Assembly: GCA_902797065.1 (NCBI GenBank)
Contig: CADBRK010000032.1
Location: 1-7,824, forward strand
Origin: an uncultured Ruminococcus sp.
GTDB taxonomy: Bacteria > Bacillota > Clostridia > Oscillospirales > Acutalibacteraceae
Reading direction: 5' to 3'
DNA length: 7,824 nt
The notes below the pieces were generated by a model, which was given only the letters and a program-made list of their open reading frames with translations, made no database searches and was not told where the DNA came from. The position numbers and the translations under genes are program-made. Shown piece by piece: positions 1 through 6,705 of this stretch. Numbering within the stretch: position 1 is the first letter of the stretch; every line of letters begins with the position of its first letter.

Positions 1-669
1 TACAAGGCGCAAAAACTGGATCAGCGCCGTCAGCGCACTTGCAACGTATGTCATAGCAGCGGCGGTAAGCACACTCTTAGCGCCCTTGTATTCGCCTTCA
101 TCAAGCATACGTGTACCCTGAATAGTCTGCAAAGCTCTCTTGCTTGCGTTGAACTCTACGGGTAGAGTAACAAGATACACAAGTACGGCAAGAGAATAAG
201 CTATTATGCCCGCCCATATTATTGCGACAGATGCCGTAGACTGTATCAGGCAGCCGACAATTATGATCGGAATTGCAAGCTTTGAAGAAATATTTGCAAC
301 GGGTATCACGCCGGAACGTATTTTATTAGGGACATATCCTTCCGCATGCTGTACGGCATGACCTGCCTCATGAGCTGCAATACAAACAGCAGCAATGCTG
401 TTCTGAGCGAATACGCCGTCGGATAATCTTATTATGTTCTCTGTCGGCGAAAAATGATCGGTCATAGTTCCTCTGATGTGCTCGATCTTCACATTTGTAA
501 CACCATGAGCCGAGAGTACGGCACGTGCTGCGGCTTCACCTGTAAGACCTCTTGAATTCGGGATTTTTGAATACTTATTATATGCCGACTTGACTCTGAA
601 CTGCGCCCACAGCGAAAGAATAATTGCAGGCAGCATAAATATCAGATAACTAAGATCGTAATACATCAT
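1..669 (-). CDS. yugP: YugP-family membrane zinc metallopeptidase (3' end cut by the window edge)
   Basis: Predicted integral-membrane zinc-dependent peptidase of the YugP / Zn_peptidase_2 family; substrate unknown. The 223 visible codons show an N-terminal hydrophobic helix (about residues 5-22), the zinc motif HEAGH at 100-104 (H100 and H104 as ligands, E101 as catalytic base), and two or more hydrophobic segments (about 132-167 and 205-222). E172 in PVEFNASKRA is the likely third ligand. The family is usually about 225-230 residues, so only a few codons are missing on the left. Two adjacent ATGs (667-669 and 664-666) follow a strong GGGAGGG site at 674-680, with spacing of 4 or 7 nt. The second ATG fits the usual spacing slightly better; the first is given here as the longer choice. 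It lies 28 nt after fmt, so it is probably the distal visible gene of the same operon. Family assignment is firm; the biological role is not known from the sequence. Confidence 0.9.
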   Translation of the reverse strand, partial: MMYYDLSYLIFMLPAIILSLWAQFRVKSAYNKYSKIPNSRGLTGEAAARAVLSAHGVTNVKIEHIRGTMTDHFSPTENIIRLSDGVFAQNSIAAVCIAAHEAGHAVQHAEGYVPNKIRSGVIPVANISSKLAIPIIIVGCLIQSTASVAIIWAGIIAYSLAVLVYLVTLPVEFNASKRALQTIQGTRMLDEGEYKGAKSVLTAAAMTYVASALTALIQFLRLV

Positions 670-697
670 ATTACCCTCCCTGTAAAAAACATTTATT

Positions 698-1618
698 TTA
701 TTCGAGGAACGAACCCGTTCCTATTCTCTGCCCTCTGAAAAAATCCTCGGCAGACATCTTATTTTTGCCTTCAAGCTGAACCTCTGTCAGCTCAACAGCG
801 TCTTTACCGCACGCAATTATCGGCGGATCAACGGACAATACACAAGCAGGCTTTCCGCTGCGGCATACTGTTTTAGTCTTGAATATTTTGAGTTTCTTCC
901 CCTTGAACATCGTCACGGCGATCGGCCAGGGGTTCATTCCTCTTACTTTATTATGCACTTCTTGTGCCGATAAATTCCAATCTATAAGACATTCTTCTTT
1001 TGAAAGCATAGACGCGTAATTTGATTTTGAATCGTCCTGTTTTATCGGAGTGATCTCGCCTTTTTCAAGCTTATCAAGCGTTTCAAGCAGGACATCTGCG
1101 CCCATTATAGATAATCTGTCGAAAAGTTCGCCTGCCGTTTCGTCGGGCAATATCTGCGTACTGCGGCTTATAAGCATATCCCCGGTATCAAGCCCTTTAT
1201 CCATGAGCATACTCGTAACACCGGTTGTCTTTTCGCCGTCTATCACGGCTCTCTGTATGGGGGCTGCGCCTCTGTATTTCGGAAGAAGCGAACCGTGTAT
1301 ATTTATACATCCGTATTTCGGGACAGAAAGTATCGATTCGGGCAGCAGTTTGCCGTAAGCAATAACCACTATAACATCGGGTTCAAGCTCAGCCATTGCT
1401 TTTGCCTGTTCGCCGCCCTTCAAAGAATCCGGCTGGCGAACTTCAAAGCCATGCTCCAGAGCGCACACCTTGACGTCGGGCGGAGTAAGAACTCTTTTTC
1501 TGCCGACAGGCTTATCGGGCTGAGTATACACCGCTTTGACCGTATGTTTTCCGCTTGCGGCAAGTGCATTAAGCGACGGAACGGCAAAATCGGGAGTACC
1601 CATAAAAACAATATTCAT
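698..1618 (-). CDS. fmt: Methionyl-tRNA formyltransferase
   Basis: Cytosolic enzyme that transfers a formyl group from 10-formyltetrahydrofolate to Met-tRNA(fMet) for translation initiation. The 306 residues match the family's usual length (about 310). The N-terminal half is a Rossmann-like formyltransferase domain opening with MNIVFMGTPDFAVPSL. The catalytic triad is in its canonical places: N106 and H108 in INIHGSLLPKYRGAAPIQ, and D144 in MDKGLDTGDML. The SLLP signature is at 110-113. The C-terminal tRNA-binding domain runs from about residue 207 (DWNLSAQEVHNKVRGMNPWP) to the end. The ATG lies 3 nt after the def stop, and its AAAGGG ribosome site sits inside the last codons of def, so the two are likely translationally coupled. 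Pairing with def is functional: Fmt adds the formyl group that Def removes. Confidence 0.98.
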   Translation of the reverse strand: MNIVFMGTPDFAVPSLNALAASGKHTVKAVYTQPDKPVGRKRVLTPPDVKVCALEHGFEVRQPDSLKGGEQAKAMAELEPDVIVVIAYGKLLPESILSVPKYGCINIHGSLLPKYRGAAPIQRAVIDGEKTTGVTSMLMDKGLDTGDMLISRSTQILPDETAGELFDRLSIMGADVLLETLDKLEKGEITPIKQDDSKSNYASMLSKEECLIDWNLSAQEVHNKVRGMNPWPIAVTMFKGKKLKIFKTKTVCRSGKPACVLSVDPPIIACGKDAVELTEVQLEGKNKMSAEDFFRGQRIGTGSFLE

Positions 1619-1621
1619 ATG

Positions 1622-2098
1622 TTAATCCCTTTCTATCTCGTCGGGTCTGAGCATTCTTATAACCTTTGACTTGAACATAATCCCGTTCAGGTGATCTATC
1701 TCATGGCAGAAGGCTCTTGCTTTGAGTCCTTCGCCCTCAATAGTAAATTCATTTCCGTGTCTGTCCTGAGCTTTAACGGTAACATTCATAGGTCTGATAA
1801 CCACACCGTACTCGTCCGGGCATGAAAGACAGCCTTCGCCGCCCTCCTGAGTTCCGCTTGATTCGATTATCTCGGGGTTAACAAGTTCGATCGGACCTTC
1901 CTCGGGATCGACCCATACAATACATACACGGCGGAGTATTCCGACCTGGGGTGCTGCCAGACCAACGCCTTCGGCTATTTCCAGTGTTTCGATCATATCG
2001 TCGATAAGCTGGGCAAGCTTTGCGTCAAATTTTTCAACGGGTCTGCATTTTTTTGTAAGGATCTTATCTCCCTCATATACTATATCTCTTAAAGCCAT
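1622..2098 (-). CDS. def: Peptide deformylase
   Basis: Metal-dependent hydrolase that removes the N-formyl group from nascent polypeptides at the ribosome exit. All three family motifs are present in the 158-residue protein: motif 1 GVGLAAPQVG (44-53), motif 2 EGCLS (88-92) with metal ligand C90, and motif 3 HEIDH (132-136) with ligands H132 and H136 and catalytic E133. Extra cysteines flank the active site at C93 and C131, where many homologues have a non-cysteine residue. The start at 2098 (MALRDIVYEGDKIL) is chosen because a GAGGGAGA ribosome site lies 8 nt upstream and the family normally begins here. An upstream in-frame ATG at 2158 would add 20 unrelated residues and overlap priA. The gene begins 16 nt after the priA stop and ends 3 nt before fmt. 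Confidence 0.97.
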   Translation of the reverse strand: MALRDIVYEGDKILTKKCRPVEKFDAKLAQLIDDMIETLEIAEGVGLAAPQVGILRRVCIVWVDPEEGPIELVNPEIIESSGTQEGGEGCLSCPDEYGVVIRPMNVTVKAQDRHGNEFTIEGEGLKARAFCHEIDHLNGIMFKSKVIRMLRPDEIERD

Positions 2099-2106
2099 TT
2101 GATTTA

Positions 2107-2114
2107 TCTCCCTC
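2107..2114 (-). promoter_or_regulatory. Ribosome binding site of def (decides its start)
   Basis: On the minus strand this reads GAGGGAGA, 8 nt before the ATG at 2098. It lies in the 16-nt gap between the priA stop (2115-2117) and def. It supports the short 158-residue Def over the 178-residue open frame beginning at 2158. Confidence 0.8.
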
Positions 2115-4550
2115 TTACAGAATACTATCGGGGTTAATATCGACGTACACCGATACATCCGAGTAGTTTTTATTTTTTGAGAATTCCGTTAATACTTTTG
2201 AGATCATTTCACGGAATCTTTTTGAATTTTTAAATTTCAGAATAATTTTATATCTGTATTTATTGTTAACGCGATAGACTGCGGCAGGCGACGGTCCGAG
2301 TAATCTTATGGGCAGATCGCCGTACTGCTCGCGCATAATGATGCACAGCTCCTCAGAAAAGCTTTTAGCGGCATTCTTGCACTGCTTCTCTTTTTTGCAG
2401 ACAATGCCTATCATGCATATATCCGCAAAAGGCGGATACAGCATAGCCTTTCGCAGTTTTATTTCATCTTTATAAAAGCGATCGTAATTCTGAGAAGCCG
2501 CCAGAGTCATCACGGTATTTTCGGGTGTAAATGTCTGAATGACCGCACGCCCTTTTTTATCGCCTCTGCCAGATCTTCCCACAACCTGAGTAAAAAGAGA
2601 AAAAGCTCTCTCGTAGCTGCGGTAATCTTCGTTATACAATGCCTGATCTGCGGAAAGTACTCCCACTAAAGTTACATTCGGAAAATTCAGTCCCTTTGCA
2701 ACCATCTGCGTTCCGAGCAGAATATCATAGGCGCCGCTGCGAAACTCAGCAAGCTTTTTCTCGTGAGACTGCTTTGCAAGCGTGGAATCTGCGTCAAGCC
2801 TGAGAATTCTCGCCTGCGGCAGAAGCTCTGCAAGAGTTTGTTCTGCACGCTGTGTACCGTGACCCGAGAATCTGAGATCGGCGCACCCGCAGTTCGGACA
2901 TTTATCCGTGATCTTCATCGAAAAACCGCAGTAATGACACATCAGCCTGTTGTTAGCCGCATGATACGTCAGCGAAATGCTGCAGTTCGGGCAGTTCACC
3001 GCCGTGCTGCAGGTTCTGCATGTAACAAAGGTATTATAGCCTCGTCTGTTAAGCAGCAGAATCGACTGCTCGCCTTTTTCCAGGTTTTCCGACAAAGCGT
3101 CTGTAAGTGTACTGCCGAACCCCGTAGATACTGCGGCAATACCCTCGGTATTCATATCCGAGATAACTACCTGCGGCAAAAGCGCATTCCCGTAGCGTGA
3201 CGAAAGCTTCTGCATAGAATACAAACCGCTTTTGGCGCTGTAGAACGTCTCCACAGACGGAGTAGCAGATGAAAGCAGCAGCAGCGAGTTATGCTCAACA
3301 CAGCGAAGCTTGGCTATATCTCTTGCGTGGTAACGGGGCGAGGATTCCGATTTATATGTGTACTCCTGTTCCTCGTCAATGATTATTAATCCTATATTTT
3401 CAAAAGGCGCAAAAACTGCGCTTCTTGTTCCTACGGCTATTCTTGCGATGCCTCGTCTGATACGCTTCCATTCGTCCAATCGTTCGCCCATAGATAATGC
3501 GCTGTGGAATACCGCCACATCTTCACCGAATCTGCTCTTGAAAATCGAGATCATCTGAGGAGTAAGGGCAATTTCGGGTACCATAACGATTACACCTCTG
3601 CCCTGCTTATAAACAGTATCAATAAGCTTCAGGAACACAGACGTTTTTCCCGAGCCTGTCACGCCATAGAGAAGTGAAACAGCAGGCTTATCACGATTAT
3701 AAAGGTCAAGCAGCTCGTTATACGCCTTATCCTGTTCGTCCGTGAGAATAACATCTCCGCCGTCGCTTGAATAAGAAACCTCGGGCAATCTGAATACTTC
3801 GCGGTCGTAACACTCGCATACCTTTTTGACGATCAGATTATCAATAACCGATTGAGTAACGCCCGTATAGTACATCGCTTCTTTTACAGACACATCGCCT
3901 GCGTGTTCAAGCAGCCTGCATACCTCTTTTTGACGGGAAGTCAGCTTTACACTGTCTTCATCAAAAGTGAGCAGCCTGAGCATTCTTACCGACGCATCCC
4001 CGACACGGCGGAACACCGTTTCTTTTTTCTCGATCACGCCCATATTGACAAGCTGCACAAGCGCTTTGCTTTCGCAGTCAACACCGAGTTTTTTAAACAG
4101 CGTATCCTGCTTAATGCTTCTCGTTTTTGATGTGAACAGGTTTATAACTTCTTTTTGTTCATCGTTAGGTTCTTCGGGCAACACATTCGTAAGCGAATAT
4201 GAACAAGCTATTCTGTAATTGATACCGGTCGGCAGCATGGAACGCACAGCGTCGTAGTATGTACAAAAGCATCTTTCTTTCATCGAATGAACGAGCTTTA
4301 TCATCTCGGGAGTAAGCAGAACATAGTCATCGGGTACGGCGGACACGGATTTGAGCCGTGTGTCTGCGCTCTCGCTTTCGATTATCTCCATGACCATAGC
4401 CTGACGCTTTTTATTGCCGTTCCCGAACGGAACAAGCACCCTAACGCCCGGCTTAACTTTATCGGCAAGATAATCGGGTACGATATAATCAAATAGCCTG
4501 TCGAAACTATACAGTGTTTTATCTACTGCTGTTCTTGCAATAATCAACAT
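2115..4550 (-). CDS. priA: Primosomal protein N' (replication restart 3'-5' helicase PriA)
   Basis: Superfamily 2 DNA helicase that recognises stalled or collapsed forks and reloads the replicative helicase. The 811 residues are close to the Bacillus form (about 805) and longer than E. coli PriA (732). Visible order: N-terminal 3'-DNA-binding domain (about 1-100, opening with ARTAVDKTLYSFDRLFDY); winged-helix-like linker (about 200-260); helicase lobe 1 with Walker A GVTGSGKT (296-303), PEIALTPQM (325-333), Walker B DEEQ (392-395), PRYHARDIA (405-413) and SSAT (427-430); lobe 2 with NRRGY (501-505), GTQMVAKGLNFPNV (613-626) and motif VI QVVGRSGRG (655-663); then a C-terminal domain ending VDINPDSIL. 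A zinc-binding insert carries four Cys pairs: C511/C514, C520/C523, C538/C541, C551/C554. The Walker B motif is DEEQ rather than the textbook DEEH. The ATG overlaps the rpoZ stop in a TGATG, which suggests translational coupling. In B. subtilis coaBC lies between these two genes; here it does not. Confidence 0.98.
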   Translation of the reverse strand: MLIIARTAVDKTLYSFDRLFDYIVPDYLADKVKPGVRVLVPFGNGNKKRQAMVMEIIESESADTRLKSVSAVPDDYVLLTPEMIKLVHSMKERCFCTYYDAVRSMLPTGINYRIACSYSLTNVLPEEPNDEQKEVINLFTSKTRSIKQDTLFKKLGVDCESKALVQLVNMGVIEKKETVFRRVGDASVRMLRLLTFDEDSVKLTSRQKEVCRLLEHAGDVSVKEAMYYTGVTQSVIDNLIVKKVCECYDREVFRLPEVSYSSDGGDVILTDEQDKAYNELLDLYNRDKPAVSLLYGVTGSGKTSVFLKLIDTVYKQGRGVIVMVPEIALTPQMISIFKSRFGEDVAVFHSALSMGERLDEWKRIRRGIARIAVGTRSAVFAPFENIGLIIIDEEQEYTYKSESSPRYHARDIAKLRCVEHNSLLLLSSATPSVETFYSAKSGLYSMQKLSSRYGNALLPQVVISDMNTEGIAAVSTGFGSTLTDALSENLEKGEQSILLLNRRGYNTFVTCRTCSTAVNCPNCSISLTYHAANNRLMCHYCGFSMKITDKCPNCGCADLRFSGHGTQRAEQTLAELLPQARILRLDADSTLAKQSHEKKLAEFRSGAYDILLGTQMVAKGLNFPNVTLVGVLSADQALYNEDYRSYERAFSLFTQVVGRSGRGDKKGRAVIQTFTPENTVMTLAASQNYDRFYKDEIKLRKAMLYPPFADICMIGIVCKKEKQCKNAAKSFSEELCIIMREQYGDLPIRLLGPSPAAVYRVNNKYRYKIILKFKNSKRFREMISKVLTEFSKNKNYSDVSVYVDINPDSIL

Positions 4551-4855
4551 CAGTTATCTTCGGTTTCCTCGGTATCATCCGAAACGGCATCATCTCCATC
4601 ATTTTCGGAAGGCTCGTTATTCTCGCTCTCTTTGTGCGCTCTTTCGGCTTCAAGCTCTTCATCGTCCTTTTCAAGTATCTCGTACTTGTGATCCTTGAAA
4701 TCCTCTACAGCCATAAGTACCGGCTTATCGTCAAGGATAACTCCCTTTTGTTTAAAATCATCGGATATTTCTCTCGCTCTTTTCGCAACGGCGATAACAA
4801 GCGAATATCTGCTCTGCTTTCCTGCAAGCATATCATCAATAGACGGTTTATACAT
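4550..4855 (-). CDS. rpoZ: RNA polymerase omega subunit with long acidic C-terminal tail
   Basis: Small subunit that helps fold and dock the beta' subunit of RNA polymerase. The core, about residues 1-60, begins MYKPSIDDML and contains SRYSLVIAVAKRAREI (15-30), the conserved omega helix, then KPVLMAVEDF (44-53). Residues 61-101 form a low-complexity, mostly Asp/Glu/Ser/Asn tail (DDEELEAE, then a stretch ending DDTEETEDN). The protein is 101 residues, against about 65-90 in many relatives. The start at 4855 is chosen because GGAGGT lies 7 nt upstream. An in-frame ATG at 4873 would include that ribosome site in the coding region and add six non-family residues. It follows gmk by 18 nt and its TGA overlaps the priA ATG by one base. 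Identity as omega is firm; any role for the tail is unknown. Confidence 0.93.
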   Translation of the reverse strand: MYKPSIDDMLAGKQSRYSLVIAVAKRAREISDDFKQKGVILDDKPVLMAVEDFKDHKYEILEKDDEELEAERAHKESENNEPSENDGDDAVSDDTEETEDN

Positions 4856-4862
4856 TATGAAT

Positions 4863-4868
4863 ACCTCC
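4863..4868 (-). promoter_or_regulatory. Ribosome binding site of rpoZ (decides its start)
   Basis: A perfect GGAGGT on the minus strand, 7 nt before the ATG at 4855, in the 18-nt gap after gmk. It fixes the start at MYKPSIDDML and argues against the upstream ATG at 4873. Confidence 0.85.
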
Positions 4869-4873
4869 AACAA

Positions 4874-5434
4874 TTAATCTCTGTTCTTTATTATAATATC
4901 GGCGACATCGGCAACCGCCTGTTCAAGCGGACCGTTCACCACGAAATAGTCGTACTTGCCGATCTGAGAAAGCTCATATCTTGCTGTTTCAAGTCTGCGC
5001 ATGATAGCTTCCTCCGTCTCGCTTTGTCTGCCTCTGAGGCGTTTCTCGAGCGACTTCATGCTCGGCGGAAGTATGAAAATACCTTTGGCTTCGGGGAATT
5101 TATCCATCACCTGAACTCCGCCCTGAACCTCTATTTCAAGGATCACGTCAATGCCATTTTCGAGCATATCATAAACGGGCTTTTTCGGAGTGCCGTAGCA
5201 ATTTCCGCAGTACTCCGCATGTTCGATAAAGCCGTCGTTTGCGGCTGTTTGTTCAAACTCCTCTCTTGTGAGGAAGAAATAACTCTCTCCGTTTATTTCG
5301 CCCTCTCTCGGAGAACGCGTCGTTGCGGAAACGGAAACTCTTATATCATCGTATGCGGCGGTCAAAGCCTTTACGATGGTACCCTTTCCCACGCCGGACG
5401 GCCCCGAGATTACATATATCTTACCTTTGTTCAT
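4874..5434 (-). CDS. gmk: Guanylate kinase
   Basis: Cytosolic enzyme that phosphorylates GMP to GDP with ATP, needed for GTP supply and recycling; in Firmicutes it is also a known target of (p)ppGpp. The 186 residues are slightly shorter than E. coli Gmk (207). The P-loop GPSGVGKGT is at 11-19. GMP-site residues are in place: S36 and R40/R43 in SVSATTRSPREGE, Y52 in GESYFF, E71 in IEHAEY, Y80 and T82 in CYGTP, and E100 in LEIEVQGG. The lid region around RLRGRQSETEE (132-142) is intact. The ATG has GGGGAGG 6 nt upstream, lying inside the 3' end of remA, which it overlaps by 14 nt. Coupled translation with remA is likely. Confidence 0.98.
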   Translation of the reverse strand: MNKGKIYVISGPSGVGKGTIVKALTAAYDDIRVSVSATTRSPREGEINGESYFFLTREEFEQTAANDGFIEHAEYCGNCYGTPKKPVYDMLENGIDVILEIEVQGGVQVMDKFPEAKGIFILPPSMKSLEKRLRGRQSETEEAIMRRLETARYELSQIGKYDYFVVNGPLEQAVADVADIIIKNRD

Positions 5435-5675
5435 TTATATCCTCCCCGGAAATTCTTGAATTTATTGTCTCAGGCTGTAATGCGCTGAGTATAATATGAT
5501 CGCTGTCGGTGAAGATCACCGCACGGCTTTTTCTGCCGTAAGAAGCGTCTATAAGACGGCTTTTATCTCTTGCGTCCTGAACCATTCTCTTTATCGGCGC
5601 AGAATCGGGACTTACAACCGATACTATCCTTTCGCAGGCAACGAGATTTCCGAAGCCTATATTTATCAGTTTCAT
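5421..5675 (-). CDS. remA: RemA-family DNA-binding regulator (DUF370)
   Basis: Small DNA-binding protein of the RemA / YlzA family. In B. subtilis it activates matrix operons and osmoprotection genes and assembles into ring-like oligomers. The 84 residues cover the whole family core: INIGFGN (4-10), ERIVSVVSPDSAPIKRM (15-31), LIDASYGRKSRAV (41-53) and the HIILSALQPETI stretch (60-71), followed by a short variable tail. Basic residues R16, R30, K49 and R51 lie in the most conserved segments and are likely DNA contacts. An AAGGTGA-like ribosome site lies at about 5684-5690. The gene follows yicC by 34 nt and overlaps gmk by 14 nt, the same order as in Bacillus. The family call is firm, but its targets in this organism cannot be inferred from the window. 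Confidence 0.96.
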   Translation of the reverse strand: MKLINIGFGNLVACERIVSVVSPDSAPIKRMVQDARDKSRLIDASYGRKSRAVIFTDSDHIILSALQPETINSRISGEDINEQR

Positions 5676-5709
5676 TTATCAAATCACCTTTCAGCAAATG
5701 TAGTCGGGA

Positions 5710-6588
5710 TCATTCGATATTCTGTATCTGCTCTCTGATCTTTTCAAGCTCCGCCTTTATATCCACTACCTTATGGGCGATCTCGGAATCGGTGACTTTC
5801 GAACCTATCGTATTTGTTTCGCGGTTCATCTCCTGCAAGATAAAATCAAGCTTCCTGCCGATCGCTCCGCCCTTGGAGATGATCTCGTTCATCTGAGTAA
5901 AATGACTTCTGAGACGTACCGTTTCTTCATCTACCGCAACCTTGTCGGCAAATATGGCGACTTCCATAGCGATCCTCTGTTCGTCGATCTCTCCTCCGTC
6001 AAGCAGTTCTCTGATCCGTTCGCTCAACTTTGTTTTGTACTCCGCAACAGTCTGCGGCGAACGTTCTTCTATATCTGAAACGATCGTCATTATGTTCTCC
6101 GCCTTAGAGAGAATATCATTTTTCAGGCGATCGCCCTCGGACTCACGCATCGCAATAAAATCATTTACCGCATTTTCGAGTACCGGAAGAAGAATCTTCC
6201 AGACTTCTTCCTCGTCCTGTTCGGGCTTTGCGACCGTCAGAACGTCGGGGTATCGTGTTATATCGGTAACGCTTATATTATCGGGCAGACCGTATGTACT
6301 GCTGATCTCATGAAAAGCATTGAGATAACCTCTTGCGAGAGTGTGATCCACGCTTACGACCGCATTATCGTTTTTGGGATCTCCTATGCTGACGAAAATA
6401 TCGACCTTGCCTCTGCTCATCCTTGTCTGAATATACTTTTTAAGCTTATCTTCAAGAAAAGCATAGCCTCTTGTTATACGAACATTCGTTTCAAGGAAAC
6501 GATGATTTACGGATTTCAACTCAACCGAGATGTCTCTGTCATCCGAAACAGAAACACATCTTCCGTAACCGGTCATACTTCTGACCAT
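5710..6588 (-). CDS. yicC: YicC/YloC-family endoribonuclease
   Basis: Member of the YicC family (YloC in B. subtilis), which includes endoribonucleases acting in RNA turnover. The 292 residues match the usual length. Conserved segments are the N-terminal MTGYGR (5-10), ELKSVNHRFLE (23-33) and MSRGKVDIFV (57-66); a middle acidic/helical part with ESEGDRL (149-155); and the C-terminal DUF1732 block with RLRSHFTQMNEI (225-236) and GRKLDFILQEMNRETNTIGSK (244-264). It ends in a charged helix (AELEKIREQIQNIE). An AAAGGA ribosome site (6599-6604) lies 10 nt before the ATG. It is the first gene of the leftward operon, with no gene between it and the divergent pckG. Family is certain; RNA substrates here are unknown. 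Confidence 0.96.
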   Translation of the reverse strand: MVRSMTGYGRCVSVSDDRDISVELKSVNHRFLETNVRITRGYAFLEDKLKKYIQTRMSRGKVDIFVSIGDPKNDNAVVSVDHTLARGYLNAFHEISSTYGLPDNISVTDITRYPDVLTVAKPEQDEEEVWKILLPVLENAVNDFIAMRESEGDRLKNDILSKAENIMTIVSDIEERSPQTVAEYKTKLSERIRELLDGGEIDEQRIAMEVAIFADKVAVDEETVRLRSHFTQMNEIISKGGAIGRKLDFILQEMNRETNTIGSKVTDSEIAHKVVDIKAELEKIREQIQNIE

Positions 6589-6670
6589 AATTATAACGTC
6601 CTTTCAAATTGAAAATTATCTGTCCTAATGTTATCTCACAAGGACACACTTAACGCATTGTATCTATCAT
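6589..6670 (-). promoter_or_regulatory. yicC leader with inverted repeats near the ribosome site
   Basis: In the predicted leader RNA, UGUCCU (6641-6646) can pair with AGGACA (6621-6626), a perfect 6-bp stem with a 14-nt loop. The same UGUCCU region, extended as GUCCUU (6639-6644), can instead pair with AAGGAC (6598-6603), which overlaps the ribosome site of yicC. A third element, the near-palindrome TTTCAA-A-TTGAAA (6602-6614), directly abuts that site. The pairing is visible in the sequence; any regulatory role is speculative. Confidence 0.3.
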
Positions 6671-6676
6671 CATATT

Positions 6677-6705
6677 ATTGTAACAGATATTTATGGAAAA
6701 AGCAA
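6677..6705 (-). promoter_or_regulatory. Candidate promoter for the yicC-to-yugP operon
   Basis: Reading the minus strand, TTGCTT (6700-6705) is followed after 17 nt by TACAAT (6677-6682), which is preceded by TGT and so makes an extended -10 (TGnTACAAT). The -35 matches TTGACA at only three positions, but the extended -10 compensates. Transcription would begin near 6670, giving a leader of about 80 nt before yicC. A second TACAAT at 6657-6662 lacks a good -35. This assignment is an inference from consensus matching. Confidence 0.45.

Noticed and set aside
1295..1669. A 124-codon plus-strand open frame across fmt and the end of def
   Set aside because: Antisense to two unambiguous genes, with no ribosome site seen and no recognisable motif.
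2099..2158. Upstream in-frame start for def adding 20 residues
   Set aside because: The extension overlaps priA, is unlike deformylase N-termini, and the GAGGGAGA site supports the start at 2098.
2763..3200. A 145-codon plus-strand open frame inside priA
   Set aside because: It is antisense to the helicase and zinc-binding region of PriA. Its Arg/Cys-rich product does not resemble a family and reflects the reverse complement of the conserved coding sequence.
4856..4873. Upstream in-frame ATG for rpoZ adding six residues
   Set aside because: It would place the GGAGGT ribosome site inside the coding region, and the omega family begins at MYKPSIDDML.
4634..5488. A 284-codon open frame on the plus strand, antisense to rpoZ, gmk and part of remA
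   Set aside because: It lies wholly opposite three certain genes, has no recognisable domain, and is explained as an antisense shadow of their codon pattern.
6590..6595. A perfect minus-strand TATAAT just before the yicC ATG
   Set aside because: Transcription from it would start inside the yicC coding region, and no -35 box is present at the right distance.
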